This document shows positions 40,670 to 50,097 of a stretch of DNA of 64,000 bases, one piece after another. Each line of letters starts with the position of its first letter. Position 1 is the first letter of the stretch. The stretch covers positions 200,870 through 264,869 of the forward strand of contig PDUO01000012.1 in the NCBI GenBank assembly GCA_003008705.1, in the 5' to 3' direction. Origin of the DNA: Pezicula radicicola. Taxonomy: Eukaryota > Ascomycota > Leotiomycetes > Helotiales > Dermateaceae. The notes beneath the pieces are model-generated. The model worked only from the letters and a program-made list of their open reading frames with translations, ran no database searches and was not told where the DNA came from. A program made the translations under genes and the position numbers.

Positions 40670-43435
40670 TTAGTAGTATATGGTATAGTCAAAATAATGC
40701 GATAACCGCCCCTTCCTCGCATCATCACCATGCTTATAGCTACTGACCAGCTCCTCCTCATCAACACCGCAGTGCGTTTCCCCGTCACGCCCCATGAACC
40801 AACCTAAACCATAAGTCTTGCCTATGCCTACCAACCGCTGAACCATCTCATCATTATTCATCTTCTCCGTGCCTACAAAGTCATAGAGCATTTTGGACTG
40901 GTGAATGAATGCTAGAATAGATGCGATGGTGTTGGGTTGGCGAGGTAGAAAGGGGTGGCGACGACGGGTGTAGACGAGGACTGCGACTAAGCATAGGAAG
41001 GTGAGGATGAAGATTGCCAAGGCGAAAGAGAACCAGAACGAAAGCAGCGTCTCTTCGCTTGCGTCGTGGGCGTTACTTAGGGTGGTAGCATTACTTGGTA
41101 ATCCATTCATATCTGGCATACCAGTGGAGTTTTTTGGGGGTTGATGTGTGAAATCAAGTCCTTCTACGCCGCTGAAACTGATGGCTAAGACTGTGAGAAC
41201 TTCGGCGAGAACAGACCCAAGACCGACAAGACCAATAAGAAAGTGTCCATTAAGGAATGCCTGGACAGGCATCCACCCGAAAGGCATGGAGGAGTAATCG
41301 AGCGTCAACACCTTTGGAGATGCATGACGGTTGGAGAGAATATAAAATGGTTCCATCATTCGCACGTCAGTCTCAAGGGTTCCCCAGGCCAATTTGATAC
41401 AGACAGCCAATCCAGTTACAAACCAAGGCGCCTTATCAGTAATGATGTTTGCTGCAGTGAAGAGAATAATTGGCAGCAAGGCCATATACCATAACATCCC
41501 AACGATCAAAGGAATGCCTGCCACCAACCGAAGCATGAGAGGATGCGGGTTTTCATGGCGTGGATGCTCATCATATTTGTCTTTTTCTGACTGGGTGAGT
41601 GAGGCTTGGTCGTCTGGCGCAAGTGACGAGTTGCGTAATGTGTAACGATGTAACTTGAGTTTTTGATGAATTATCTCTGGGGTAGCTGTATCCATGTCCT
41701 TGAAGTCCATTAGGATATGACTTCGGTTTGCCATGGCAGCAACACCAGCAATCCCTTTAACATCAGCCACCAGTCCTGACCTACGCGTCTGAAGCTGCCA
41801 AAGGAGAACACAGCCTAAACAAGCAAGGATTATCAAGACAACACTCAAAAGCCTAGAATACGTTCCAGACATGGTGATTTCTTTTTCCATAAGAGGATAT
41901 TTCTCCCGGTCTGCTCGACTAGGAGACAGGATAATTGAGGCTGACTGCAAAGTCGGCACAAGGGATACCGCTACTAGAGTGGCAACTGAAGAGACAGCAA
42001 CGGCATAATGCTTGAGCTGTAAAGCTCTGAATGGTCGTAGGAAGTTGAAGAATGTGATGTAATCGACATTAATGGATTCTGCCGCTAGAGCACCGCCCTC
42101 CTTTGACAACTGATAATATGCTTCTAATCTCTTTACCTCGAAATCTGTGATCTGCCATAAGACTCCAAACGCGACAGCGATGAGTGTTGGTAGATATTTG
42201 AAGGAGAAATAATCCCAAGTTTTAAGGTCGCTGGGCCTATTGAATTTGTAAAGAGGATCAACTGTTGATTTCCTGTAAAGATACTCCTGGGCTCCTGCGA
42301 GTATAACCGAGGATATAATGAGGCCTGTCAAGTATGGCCAGCGCATTGAGAATGGTTTCCAGTTTGCCTGGGGATAGAAAATCTCCACGTTTGCAGACTT
42401 GAATGTTGACTTCCGCTTGGAACCCTCGTCGGGATCGAAGTCGCTTGGCGCACTTCCGCCCTCGAAAGAACTGATATCCACGGGTGGGTCCTCGATAATT
42501 ACTTCGATAATTTCACCTCGCTTGTTGGCCTCACTCTGTCCCAAATCTCGTATTGTTGATGCTCTACCTAGTCCAGTGACTCGGGAGGACACTCGGCGGC
42601 TCATTGTGCGGGAAAGTCTTCGAGATACTGCAGTTGTGGGAGGACCAGGGGCTGTTGCAAACAGATCACCACTTTTAAGTGTAGTATCCGGTCGTAATCC
42701 AGCTCCCAACCCTCCGGTTAGTATGCCCTGGGCTTCTTGTCGATGTAGCTCCTGCAACTGAGCCTCGTTTTGAGGGCTCATGGGGCCTGTGAAAGACGAA
42801 AGATCAAAGCCTGCCCCCATAGGTGATAGAGCCTGAAGTTCATCATTCTCCTCTGAAAGTGATCTATAATGGGTCTTCATCGTAGAAAATGGTGCTGCAG
42901 ACTTCAGCAAGCCCATGTCCACCTCTTCTTCCGGTATTAGATTATCAGTGGCTATGGAGACCCTCCTCTTAGACGAGAATCGCTTGGAATTCGGTCTCCG
43001 GAATGAAGACTTCCTTGCGGGGTTCTCTCGTGGAGGTTCTGCCGGAGATACAGGAGCATATTTGCCACTAGGTGTCCTTGGTGAGAATGGATTGAAGCCC
43101 ATCGAGCTTGGAGACACGGGAGTCCCAACTCGCAGGGATCCAGGCAGTGCTGCCGACAGGCGTCTCGACGACCCCTCTACGGGATCCGCCGCACCAAAAT
43201 CTTCTGCAGACGACAATCGTACATGGCTGACATCTATAGATTCATTCGAGGATTTGGGTCCATCTATTGGGGTTATAAGGGAGACGATAGAAGATCGATG
43301 ACTCGCAATTTCTAGCTCAGGGCTTCCCGGCAAACTTATCTCCGAAATAGATGATATTCGATAGGCCAGAGGAGGTCGACTGTGCTGCTCAGCACTGTCC
43401 CAACGATAACTCTCTTCTGACTCATTATTGGCCAT
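40670..43435 (-). CDS. DUF3433 multi-pass membrane protein
   Basis: A 921-aa single-exon protein of the fungal DUF3433 family; function unknown. I start at MANNESEESYRW; the frame runs 42 codons further upstream, but only from a TTG, and a GTGAGT there suggests upstream splicing. Residues 1-330 are a disordered Ser/Arg-rich cytosolic region. Two DUF3433 units follow. The first is at ~350-490: WPYLTGLIISSVILAGAQE, then FGVLWQITDFEVKRLEAYY, SKEGGALAAESINVDY. The second is at ~650-760: GLAVCIKLAWGTLETDVRM, MEPFYILSNRHASPKVLTLDY. Eight or nine membrane helices in total, the last at AIFILTFLCLVAVLVY, then a ~75-residue cytosolic tail with YGLGWFMGRDGETHCGVDEE. Duplicated architecture is usual for the family. 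Confidence 0.88.
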   Translation of the reverse strand: MANNESEESYRWDSAEQHSRPPLAYRISSISEISLPGSPELEIASHRSSIVSLITPIDGPKSSNESIDVSHVRLSSAEDFGAADPVEGSSRRLSAALPGSLRVGTPVSPSSMGFNPFSPRTPSGKYAPVSPAEPPRENPARKSSFRRPNSKRFSSKRRVSIATDNLIPEEEVDMGLLKSAAPFSTMKTHYRSLSEENDELQALSPMGAGFDLSSFTGPMSPQNEAQLQELHRQEAQGILTGGLGAGLRPDTTLKSGDLFATAPGPPTTAVSRRLSRTMSRRVSSRVTGLGRASTIRDLGQSEANKRGEIIEVIIEDPPVDISSFEGGSAPSDFDPDEGSKRKSTFKSANVEIFYPQANWKPFSMRWPYLTGLIISSVILAGAQEYLYRKSTVDPLYKFNRPSDLKTWDYFSFKYLPTLIAVAFGVLWQITDFEVKRLEAYYQLSKEGGALAAESINVDYITFFNFLRPFRALQLKHYAVAVSSVATLVAVSLVPTLQSASIILSPSRADREKYPLMEKEITMSGTYSRLLSVVLIILACLGCVLLWQLQTRRSGLVADVKGIAGVAAMANRSHILMDFKDMDTATPEIIHQKLKLHRYTLRNSSLAPDDQASLTQSEKDKYDEHPRHENPHPLMLRLVAGIPLIVGMLWYMALLPIILFTAANIITDKAPWFVTGLAVCIKLAWGTLETDVRMMEPFYILSNRHASPKVLTLDYSSMPFGWMPVQAFLNGHFLIGLVGLGSVLAEVLTVLAISFSGVEGLDFTHQPPKNSTGMPDMNGLPSNATTLSNAHDASEETLLSFWFSFALAIFILTFLCLVAVLVYTRRRHPFLPRQPNTIASILAFIHQSKMLYDFVGTEKMNNDEMVQRLVGIGKTYGLGWFMGRDGETHCGVDEEELVSSYKHGDDARKGRLSHYFDYTIYY

Positions 43436-44689
43436 TCCCTTTATATGTATACAATGCTTCCACGCTTCACTATTCACACAAGAGGTTCGATGAGCACTTA
43501 TGACTGCCATGCGTATTAGCGACCGAGAAAGAGTGCTATGTAGCTGAGTAAACTCACGCAATGCGCAATGATGCTGCCTTTCAATTACTGGCTTCCAGTA
43601 CTAAAGAAACTATGGAGCACCAGAGATTCTCCCGTAGCTGGTAGAAGAAATCCCGTATACACAAGACTGATTCCACTCGCTATTCAGCTGGATCAATTTC
43701 AACGTATTCTATCGACGAGGTTGGGTGCTTGGGCGCAGACAAGCGGTATGGCACAGAGTCAAATGAGGCTATGACGAGGCTGTCGGTCGCATAATCAATT
43801 GAGCGAGCGTATGTTGTAGTAACGAGCGTCTGGTAGTACGTGAAGGTCGTTAGATGTCGTCGATGAGATCGCAGTCAGAAGCACAAGGGCATGAGATGTA
43901 GGTTGCAGGAAGGCACCTGGTGCATTGCGCCGCAGAAGGTCGGACGAAGGTGCTCTCTAGTGAGGAGTGTTGCCGGGGCTGAAAAGCCAGGCCAAACTCT
44001 GGGGGCCAAACCCAGTGAGCGCAGCTCAAATGTGATCGTCACACCCGATACCACCTCGCCAATACCATGCCAGCATTCCACGGATATGCCACTATGGGCG
44101 CCATAGTGTCAAAAATAGATTGCCCATTCAACCACAGTTACTATTATGTTCGGTACAGCGACATGACAGTACAGAACAGAACAGTACACACCACTCTGCC
44201 TTACTATTTTCTTCCTTCTTTTCTTCTCCCTCAATCACCATGTAGACGCCGTCCGTTTGCGCGTCCATCTTATCTGTCGGTTGCGTCTTCATAGGGCTGA
44301 GAATCCTTCTCGCATCGCGGTCTCACCACCTCACAGGATTGGATTGGCTTTGCAGATGCCACGATACGACTACTGCGTGGCCCGGGACCCTGCCTCGCCT
44401 GCTCGACCATGTTGGCCGGCGTTTAATTATTCGGAAAATTGGAGTTGAGAAGGGAATCTGTGAGACGACAGCTGCATTACAACGCTGGCCCCTGAAACCG
44501 AGCAGAAGATTGCAGTACTGGAGCGATTTTGCAAATTTACTTCGCAGGGAGAAATCTGTGACGTAGACCCTTGAATTAACCCAACTTGAGCCCAATGGTT
44601 TCGAGAGGGGAACTTGGCAAAAAGATCAGATTTATATCACGTGTAGGCTGTGGAGACTTTAGGTAGCGCCAACAAAAGGACGACGGGGG

Positions 44690-44813
44690 TGCCAGGGCTA
44701 AGTTATTGCACACCACCTTCTTTTCGGCCCAGCAAAATAATTCTACAGGCACTTGTTCAGTGCATGTTAGAGAAACCCCTGCCAAAGCGGTGTGCAATAA
44801 CTTAGCCCTGGCA
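44690..44813. mobile_element. MITE-like element with perfect 25-bp TIRs
   Basis: A 124-bp segment. 44690-44714 (TGCCAGGGCTAAGTTATTGC ACACC) and 44789-44813 are exact inverted copies. No ORF inside. No clear target duplication (no TA at the ends), so the superfamily is uncertain. Confidence 0.65.
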
Positions 44814-45040
44814 ACCTTCGTAGATTATCCGCTCTATTTATCCTAGAAATACAGGTTGTTATTGGCCATTTTTGGTCGTTTACAGTTCTCACAGACGTTG
44901 CAAGGTCAATACTTTCCCCATGTACCTCCGTACATAGATTTAAGAGCCTGAGCACACAAAGAGAGAGCTGTCTGGCTACTAGCCGAGAGTGCACAGAATT
45001 CCCTAATAAGGGCAATTCGAAAAGCTGCTACGGGCTGGTA

Positions 45041-45302
45041 CTTCCCCTCCCCCCCTAAATAAAGGTTATTCGGTGGGCCGGTGGGCGGGTGGAGCCAGCT
45101 GTCAGGGGGGTTTAACAAATAGAAAGAGTACTTCTATAGCCTGTTAGGAGGCAGACAGGCCACTCGAACCTTCTCCACACGCCCTGGTTTTTACAACAGA
45201 CCAGATTTTGGCCTGTGCAACAAGGCAGGCCAGGGCTTCTTAGGGGCTTCAGCCACTCAGAGTAGAGCCCGCAAAATAACCTTTATTTAGGGGGGAGGGG
45301 AG
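45041..45302. mobile_element. MITE with C-rich TIRs and TA target duplication
   Basis: A 262-bp non-coding element flanked by TA (45039-45040 and 45303-45304). The left end reads CTTCCCCTC7TAAATAAAGGTTATT and the right end, inverted, CTCCCCTC6TAAATAAAGGTTATT; they differ only by one T and the C-run length. This fits a Tc1/mariner-type miniature element, distinct from the other two in the window. Confidence 0.7.
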
Positions 45303-45853
45303 TAGATACCTACCTGCTTGTAGCAGGTCGTCGCTAATCTCCTACCTTATTAGTCAATTAGGTTTCGATTTTGCCAGCACACCTTACCAAGTCAAGACAA
45401 TTATAAGGTTTCAGACCTACCAGGCACCTTGCAAAATCGCCCTATTTAGTGGAGCTCGGTAACTTCCTAACCGTCCTGTCACTCTTCAACTCTAAAAAGT
45501 TTACAGGCTTGATTGATTGCCCCATGGGAGGGCACATGATAGCACCTCACCAAAACCTCACATGGTATCTAACAGATACAAATAAATCAACGTCTCGGCA
45601 ATCTTTAAACATTCAATATGTAAAAGACATCATTATGAGTTAGATGTAAATCATATTTGCATTATTCCATCCCCATCTACCTTACAAGGTACTTGTTATC
45701 GGATAGGTACTTATCCATAACAAGACAACTTTAGAACGGAAGCAATCTCGCAGAAATCCCACCGCTTGTCAAAGTTCATCCCAAGTGCTTCCAAAGGATA
45801 CATGAAAATCTAACATCACTTAAGCAGCATTATGTCAGTGTCATACACTACTA

Positions 45854-46426
45854 ATGATCGACGCGGCAAAAGCCATGCTTCGGTACCTTCCCGTGGCCAG
45901 AAGGTTCACAGAAGGTTCAGCACAGGCGGCTGCACAGCACAAGAACGCTAGTTCGCAGCACACTTTGTTCTGGACATCGTTAGCTACACTATTTATTTTC
46001 GTTTTCCGATCCGTGGAAATTCTTTGTCGTGCGAGATCGGCAGCCTTTCTGCCTAGTAATTTAATAATTACAGAGAGTTCTATAGGAAATACTAAAGAGA
46101 ACGGTCCATCGTACCATGGTCCTCTAGCCGTAAGCCTATCTAAGCGATCAAGAAGCTCTCGATCGGTGTCTAGAACCCCCAAATCCAAATCATCCAATAG
46201 CGGGCCAAGCCAATTTCATTCACTATCTAACAACTATGGCTTCCACACGTCAATTTCCCACTCTCAATATAACAGAACCTCAAGAATAATTGTCAGGATA
46301 ACATCATCACATCAAAACTCCATCAAAACTCAATCAAAAACTCAATCAAAACTCAAATTTAATTACTACCCAGCAGGAAAAGCTCCCAAAAATATCAAGC
46401 CCTTAAAATTTGGTGGAGGCTATTGA
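45854..46426 (+). CDS. hypothetical protein with one hydrophobic segment (doubtful)
   Basis: A 190-codon ATG frame, MIDAAKAMLRYLPVARRF, with a hydrophobic stretch TLFWTSLATLFIFVFRSVEIL near residue 40 and a Ser/Arg-rich tail. The C-terminal part is encoded by short ATCAAAACTC repeats (46310-46352), which argues for chance openness. No family is recognised and no homology claim is made. Confidence 0.25.
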   Translation: MIDAAKAMLRYLPVARRFTEGSAQAAAQHKNASSQHTLFWTSLATLFIFVFRSVEILCRARSAAFLPSNLIITESSIGNTKENGPSYHGPLAVSLSKRSRSSRSVSRTPKSKSSNSGPSQFHSLSNNYGFHTSISHSQYNRTSRIIVRITSSHQNSIKTQSKTQSKLKFNYYPAGKAPKNIKPLKFGGGY

Positions 46427-48019
46427 TCAACGGTGTGTCTGCTTGACCAAACTAAGTTGATCTCATTAATACCCAAAAAATCCTATTATTACATATAAAT
46501 AAAGGATATTTATGTAAATGGATATACATTACTTACGTAACTAGCTACCTCGTCTTGGCGGAGATAACGAATATTGAACAAAGGACTTTGATCTTCCAAG
46601 TTTGTTTGGATACAGTGTACAAGGAGGGAGTTAATTAACAAACAGTACAAAGCAAAGCCTCACTCAACAATTGGTTTTTAAGTTGTATTGACAAGGCATT
46701 CTTTTCAGGCCACTACCCAATCGCTGGATTAGGTGGATAATTAATGAGTCTTCCTTGAATAAATTTTGAATCCAGTGAAACTACTTAGATAGAGTCATAT
46801 ATCAATATCTATGATTTCCTCACTCTTCTCCCTCCAGCATCTATAGATAAATAAAAATAGAAAACCAAAAGAAGTTGAAAATCCAAAATTACAAAAACCC
46901 TACTTACCCAAGATTCAAAAGAGACTACCATCTTTTCCTTAATAAGAAGCGCTCTCTAGGCACTGTATAATTTACAAGACTCAATAGGGAGAGAGAAAAA
47001 AAAACAAAGACGGAAACTATAGAAAACAACCCCATATAGAAGATCCCCCAAAACCTCTGTCTCCCTCCCTCTTGAAATATAATGTTGTAAAAACCAGCTG
47101 CCGTGAAGGTACTTACAGCAAGATAGACCATAGTAAAGTTCGAGCTCTCTATATCATAGAGTAATCTAGAAACAAACAACCGGTATAGTTTAACAAATAT
47201 AACAACAACAACTACCTACTACCAAACTTCACCCTAAATCCACAATCATTAAGTGAAGCAAAACCCCAACTCCACGTGAATCACTACCCACCTAACACAA
47301 GTAACAATAAAAAAAACCCCTTCCTTCCTAAGACTTTCGTTAAGCTTGAGTGAGGAATGTAGAAAGAAATGAATATAGGTTAATGCAGTTGCTGAAGTAC
47401 GAAAGTACTTTATGTAAGGTACTGTACCGACTGGGTGCTTGGTACATCGTGCCTGCATATAAGGAAGTACTGCGTATGCAAGGGACACAAGCATTCAACG
47501 CCACCCCACCCACATCCACCGGAATGAAGGGGTTGATTCGAGATCCAACCAAGATGAAGAAAATCTCACCACAAGTATATGAATAAGAATCACCCACATC
47601 CCATCTCAAAAATTAATTAATTATATATTTTTTATTCTTTTCCCCCCCTTTCTTCTCCCCTCCTTCTTACTTTCTTTTCTCTTTACAAAAAAAAAGGTAG
47701 CCTATTTGTTTCTGTTCCATCCTAATATGCCTTAGATACTTTATGTATTAAACAAACTTACAGCTTGGTGTGAAAAAGGAGAATAGATATATCTCGAATT
47801 CGAAATCCCAAATAGCAAAAACCAAACCTGCCTAACCAACCAACGCCTTAAAACTCCACGCCCACCCTTTTTCGACTGATTGAAGTTAAATTCAACTCGA
47901 CTATCGCGACTTCTTTTCCCTGGCGGTTCAAAGCCCCGAAGGGGAAAAGAAAAGAAGATGGAAAGAAAAAGAAGAAGAAAACAGAAAAACCCGCCCATGA
48001 TCATGGGACTCAATAGGAT
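46427..48019. other. AT-rich intergenic region downstream of wetA
   Basis: No supported gene. It contains pyrimidine tracts (47635-47690), an A-rich purine block (47945-47990) and a GTACTGTAC copy at 47419. Short frames on both strands have biased composition. Confidence 0.45.
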
Positions 48020-49762
48020 TCAGACGAATAGACCTTCCTCAACAAGACTCTCCACGCTTCCACCAGCCGCCCTAACAGCCCTAACAGCAGCCTGACTCAA
48101 CCGTCTCCTCTTCTCAAGAGCCTCCTTCTCGCGCCGAGCCTTCGTCTTCGAACTCCCACTGGGCGCGACGCCCGTGAGGATCTTCTTACTATCATGGGGC
48201 GTGAAGTTAACAAAGTCAACGGCTCCACCCAAGGAAGGCGTGCGCGGTTCATGTTTACGACTCGGAGTTCGACGCTTGCGAACGTGGAAGGATGGGGATG
48301 TTGAGGATTTGGGTGATGGCGAGTCGGAACTGCTTGCGCTTCGGCCCCGGATGCGACTGTGCCCGGCGGTGGGTGAGGTGAAATATTGTCCGCCTTGTTG
48401 CTGCTGCTGCTGCTGCCTGGGAGTGTGTGCACCATACGATGAGTGACGGGCGTGTGTCGGTGTGTGGAAAGGTTGGTGATGCGACTGAGGTGGAGCCGTG
48501 CCGAAATAGCTTGGAGGGTGTGGGTGTGAAGGAGAGGAGACAACGAAGGATTGTTGTGAGTGGTCGGGTTCGGGCATCTGAATCATCAGTCCTGTGGCCA
48601 AACCGCTGTGGCTCATTGCGAGCTCATTGGCATTGTATGCCAACTCGTTTTGCAGTTGAACTGCGAGGCTCTTTGTCGCTCGCTGCGGGTTGTTGTGGAA
48701 GGTTGACGGTGATGGTTGAGCCATCGGGACTGTGGAAGCGTGGCTCCACCAAACTGGTGGTGCGTCGGCATCGGACGAGAAAGAGTTTGGATTGCCATAT
48801 GGGTTATATTCGGCGACTGAGGGTTCTTGTGTCCAATTCGTGGAGCTGGCAAATTGAGGAGTTTGAGGGAAATGCATGGTATCTGGAGACGTGAGTTGGA
48901 AGCTTGGTCGTCGAGACTGGTGAGCCTCCAGAGTTGGAGTTGCTAAAGGAGTGTGGTAATCTGCTGGTCTAGTGGTCGGATACTGCGGAGGAAAAGATTG
49001 GTTGTATGAAAATGTGTCGCTGTGCGGATCGCCACCACTCCCAGGCATCATCATTTTATCTGATGCACTGGAGACCCTCGTTGATGGTGGTGGTGAGAGT
49101 GGACCGCTACTCTGCTGATTGAAATCGAAGTTGAACTTGGAAGGATCGAGAGTGAGTTTCTGACCCCAGACATCAAAATCATTTTGGCTGTACCGAGAGG
49201 AGCACATCATGGTAGGTGAGGCTGTCTGCTTGCGGATGGGACTTCGTGTAGGCTTTTCAGTCACCTTTCTCAGAGATTTCGAGATGTTTTCGACAAGACG
49301 GTGCCGCCTGCGGACTGGAGTTGGAGAAGCTGGGAGACGATGGTTGAAAGAATCAGGAATTTGAGGTGATTGTAGAGTGATGCCTTCGAGGCTGAGTAAC
49401 TGACTGTCCGAGATTGCGGCTCTCCCAGAAGATTCTTGGTAGAACTGGTGGTTGCGTAAAGGTCTAGTAGGATGATGGGTTGAGGCTGTGTGTTGAATGA
49501 GCGACAAGGTTCTGTTTTCTGCGGTGCAGTGCCCTGGTATATCTTCTTGAGATGCTGAGGATGTACCTGCAGGCTCACTATCGTAAGTGGACCTTTCCTG
49601 AAGCGTCGAATCGGGGAGCTCATGAAAGTCGGGTCCTTCGTTGTCTGATGGACTGAAGGTAAGAAACTGGTCAAAGAAATCATTGCCCAGATCCTCAAAG
49701 CCCGATCCGAACAAATCAGAAGTCTTGTTGCTTGAGTAGGCGGGGACGACTCGCAGAGACAT
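48020..49762 (-). CDS. wetA: developmental regulator WetA (spore maturation)
   Basis: WetA acts last in the BrlA-AbaA-WetA conidiation cascade and is needed for conidial wall maturation and trehalose build-up. The 580-aa single-exon product has the family's diagnostic C-terminus: DFVNFTPHDSKKILTGVAPS, then a basic KTKARREKEALEKRRRLSQA helix and AVRAAGGSVESLVEEGL. The N-terminal LFGSGFEDLGNDFFDQFLTF acidic/aromatic segment also fits. The middle is Pro/Ser/His-rich and disordered, with a polyQ tract (7 Q near residue 460) encoded by CAG repeats. The start codon is the first ATG of the frame. Upstream DNA carries hexamer and pentamer repeats within the probable leader or promoter. Confidence 0.9.
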   Translation of the reverse strand: MSLRVVPAYSSNKTSDLFGSGFEDLGNDFFDQFLTFSPSDNEGPDFHELPDSTLQERSTYDSEPAGTSSASQEDIPGHCTAENRTLSLIQHTASTHHPTRPLRNHQFYQESSGRAAISDSQLLSLEGITLQSPQIPDSFNHRLPASPTPVRRRHRLVENISKSLRKVTEKPTRSPIRKQTASPTMMCSSRYSQNDFDVWGQKLTLDPSKFNFDFNQQSSGPLSPPPSTRVSSASDKMMMPGSGGDPHSDTFSYNQSFPPQYPTTRPADYHTPLATPTLEAHQSRRPSFQLTSPDTMHFPQTPQFASSTNWTQEPSVAEYNPYGNPNSFSSDADAPPVWWSHASTVPMAQPSPSTFHNNPQRATKSLAVQLQNELAYNANELAMSHSGLATGLMIQMPEPDHSQQSFVVSSPSHPHPPSYFGTAPPQSHHQPFHTPTHARHSSYGAHTPRQQQQQQQGGQYFTSPTAGHSRIRGRSASSSDSPSPKSSTSPSFHVRKRRTPSRKHEPRTPSLGGAVDFVNFTPHDSKKILTGVAPSGSSKTKARREKEALEKRRRLSQAAVRAVRAAGGSVESLVEEGLFV

Positions 49763-49956
49763 TTCGGGGCTAAGGATGGTGTCGATAGCTTCGGTCTGAA
49801 GAGGACTTAGAGAGACGACTTAGAGAGGATGAGGAGGGAATAAAGTTTAATGATCGACGAGTCTTGCCGTAGGCTGCTTGCAGGTAGTGGACTTTGGGAT
49901 TTCGGCTGTGGCTAGGAAGTATCTAGATGAGGCGTCTCGTCTAAGGATGCTGCTAG

Positions 49957-50026
49957 GTGTGAGTGTGAGTGTGAGTGTGAGTGTGAGTGTGAGTGTAGGT
50001 GTGGGTGTGGGTGTGGGTGTGGGTGT
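49957..50026. repeat. hexamer microsatellite (GTGAGT)n(GTGGGT)n
   Basis: About seven GTGAGT units, one GTAGGT and then about three to four GTGGGT units in a row, starting 195 bp upstream of the wetA ATG. On the wetA sense strand this reads as ACTCAC/ACCCAC repeats. Confidence 0.85.
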
Positions 50027-50040
50027 TGAGGCGAGGGGAG

Positions 50041-50097
50041 ACAGGGCAAAGCAGGGCAAAGCAGGGCAGGGCAGGGCAGGGCAGGACAGGGCAGGAA
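50041..50097. repeat. (GGGCA)n purine-rich tandem repeat
   Basis: Ten or so GGGCAAAGCA / GGGCA units follow directly after the hexamer array upstream of wetA. On the sense strand it reads CTGCC/TGCCC. Confidence 0.8.

Larger units (their letters stand above)
43436..45853. other. intergenic region with two MITE-like elements
   Basis: The first few hundred bases are the promoter and possible 5' exon of the DUF3433 gene. No other gene is supported. Two non-autonomous elements occupy 44690-44813 and 45041-45302. Confidence 0.5.

Noticed and set aside
43436..43561. Longer N-terminus for the DUF3433 protein
   Set aside because: The frame opens with TTG and includes a GTGAGT donor-like site; the ATG at 43435 starts a normal-looking leader. 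An upstream ATG (MAVISAH) in the same frame cannot be fully excluded.
45160..45190. CACTCGAACC resembling a reverse tRNA B box
   Set aside because: No cloverleaf or A box can be built around it, and it lies inside a MITE.
48427..48894. 155-codon plus-strand frame inside wetA
   Set aside because: Antisense shadow of the low-complexity WetA middle region.
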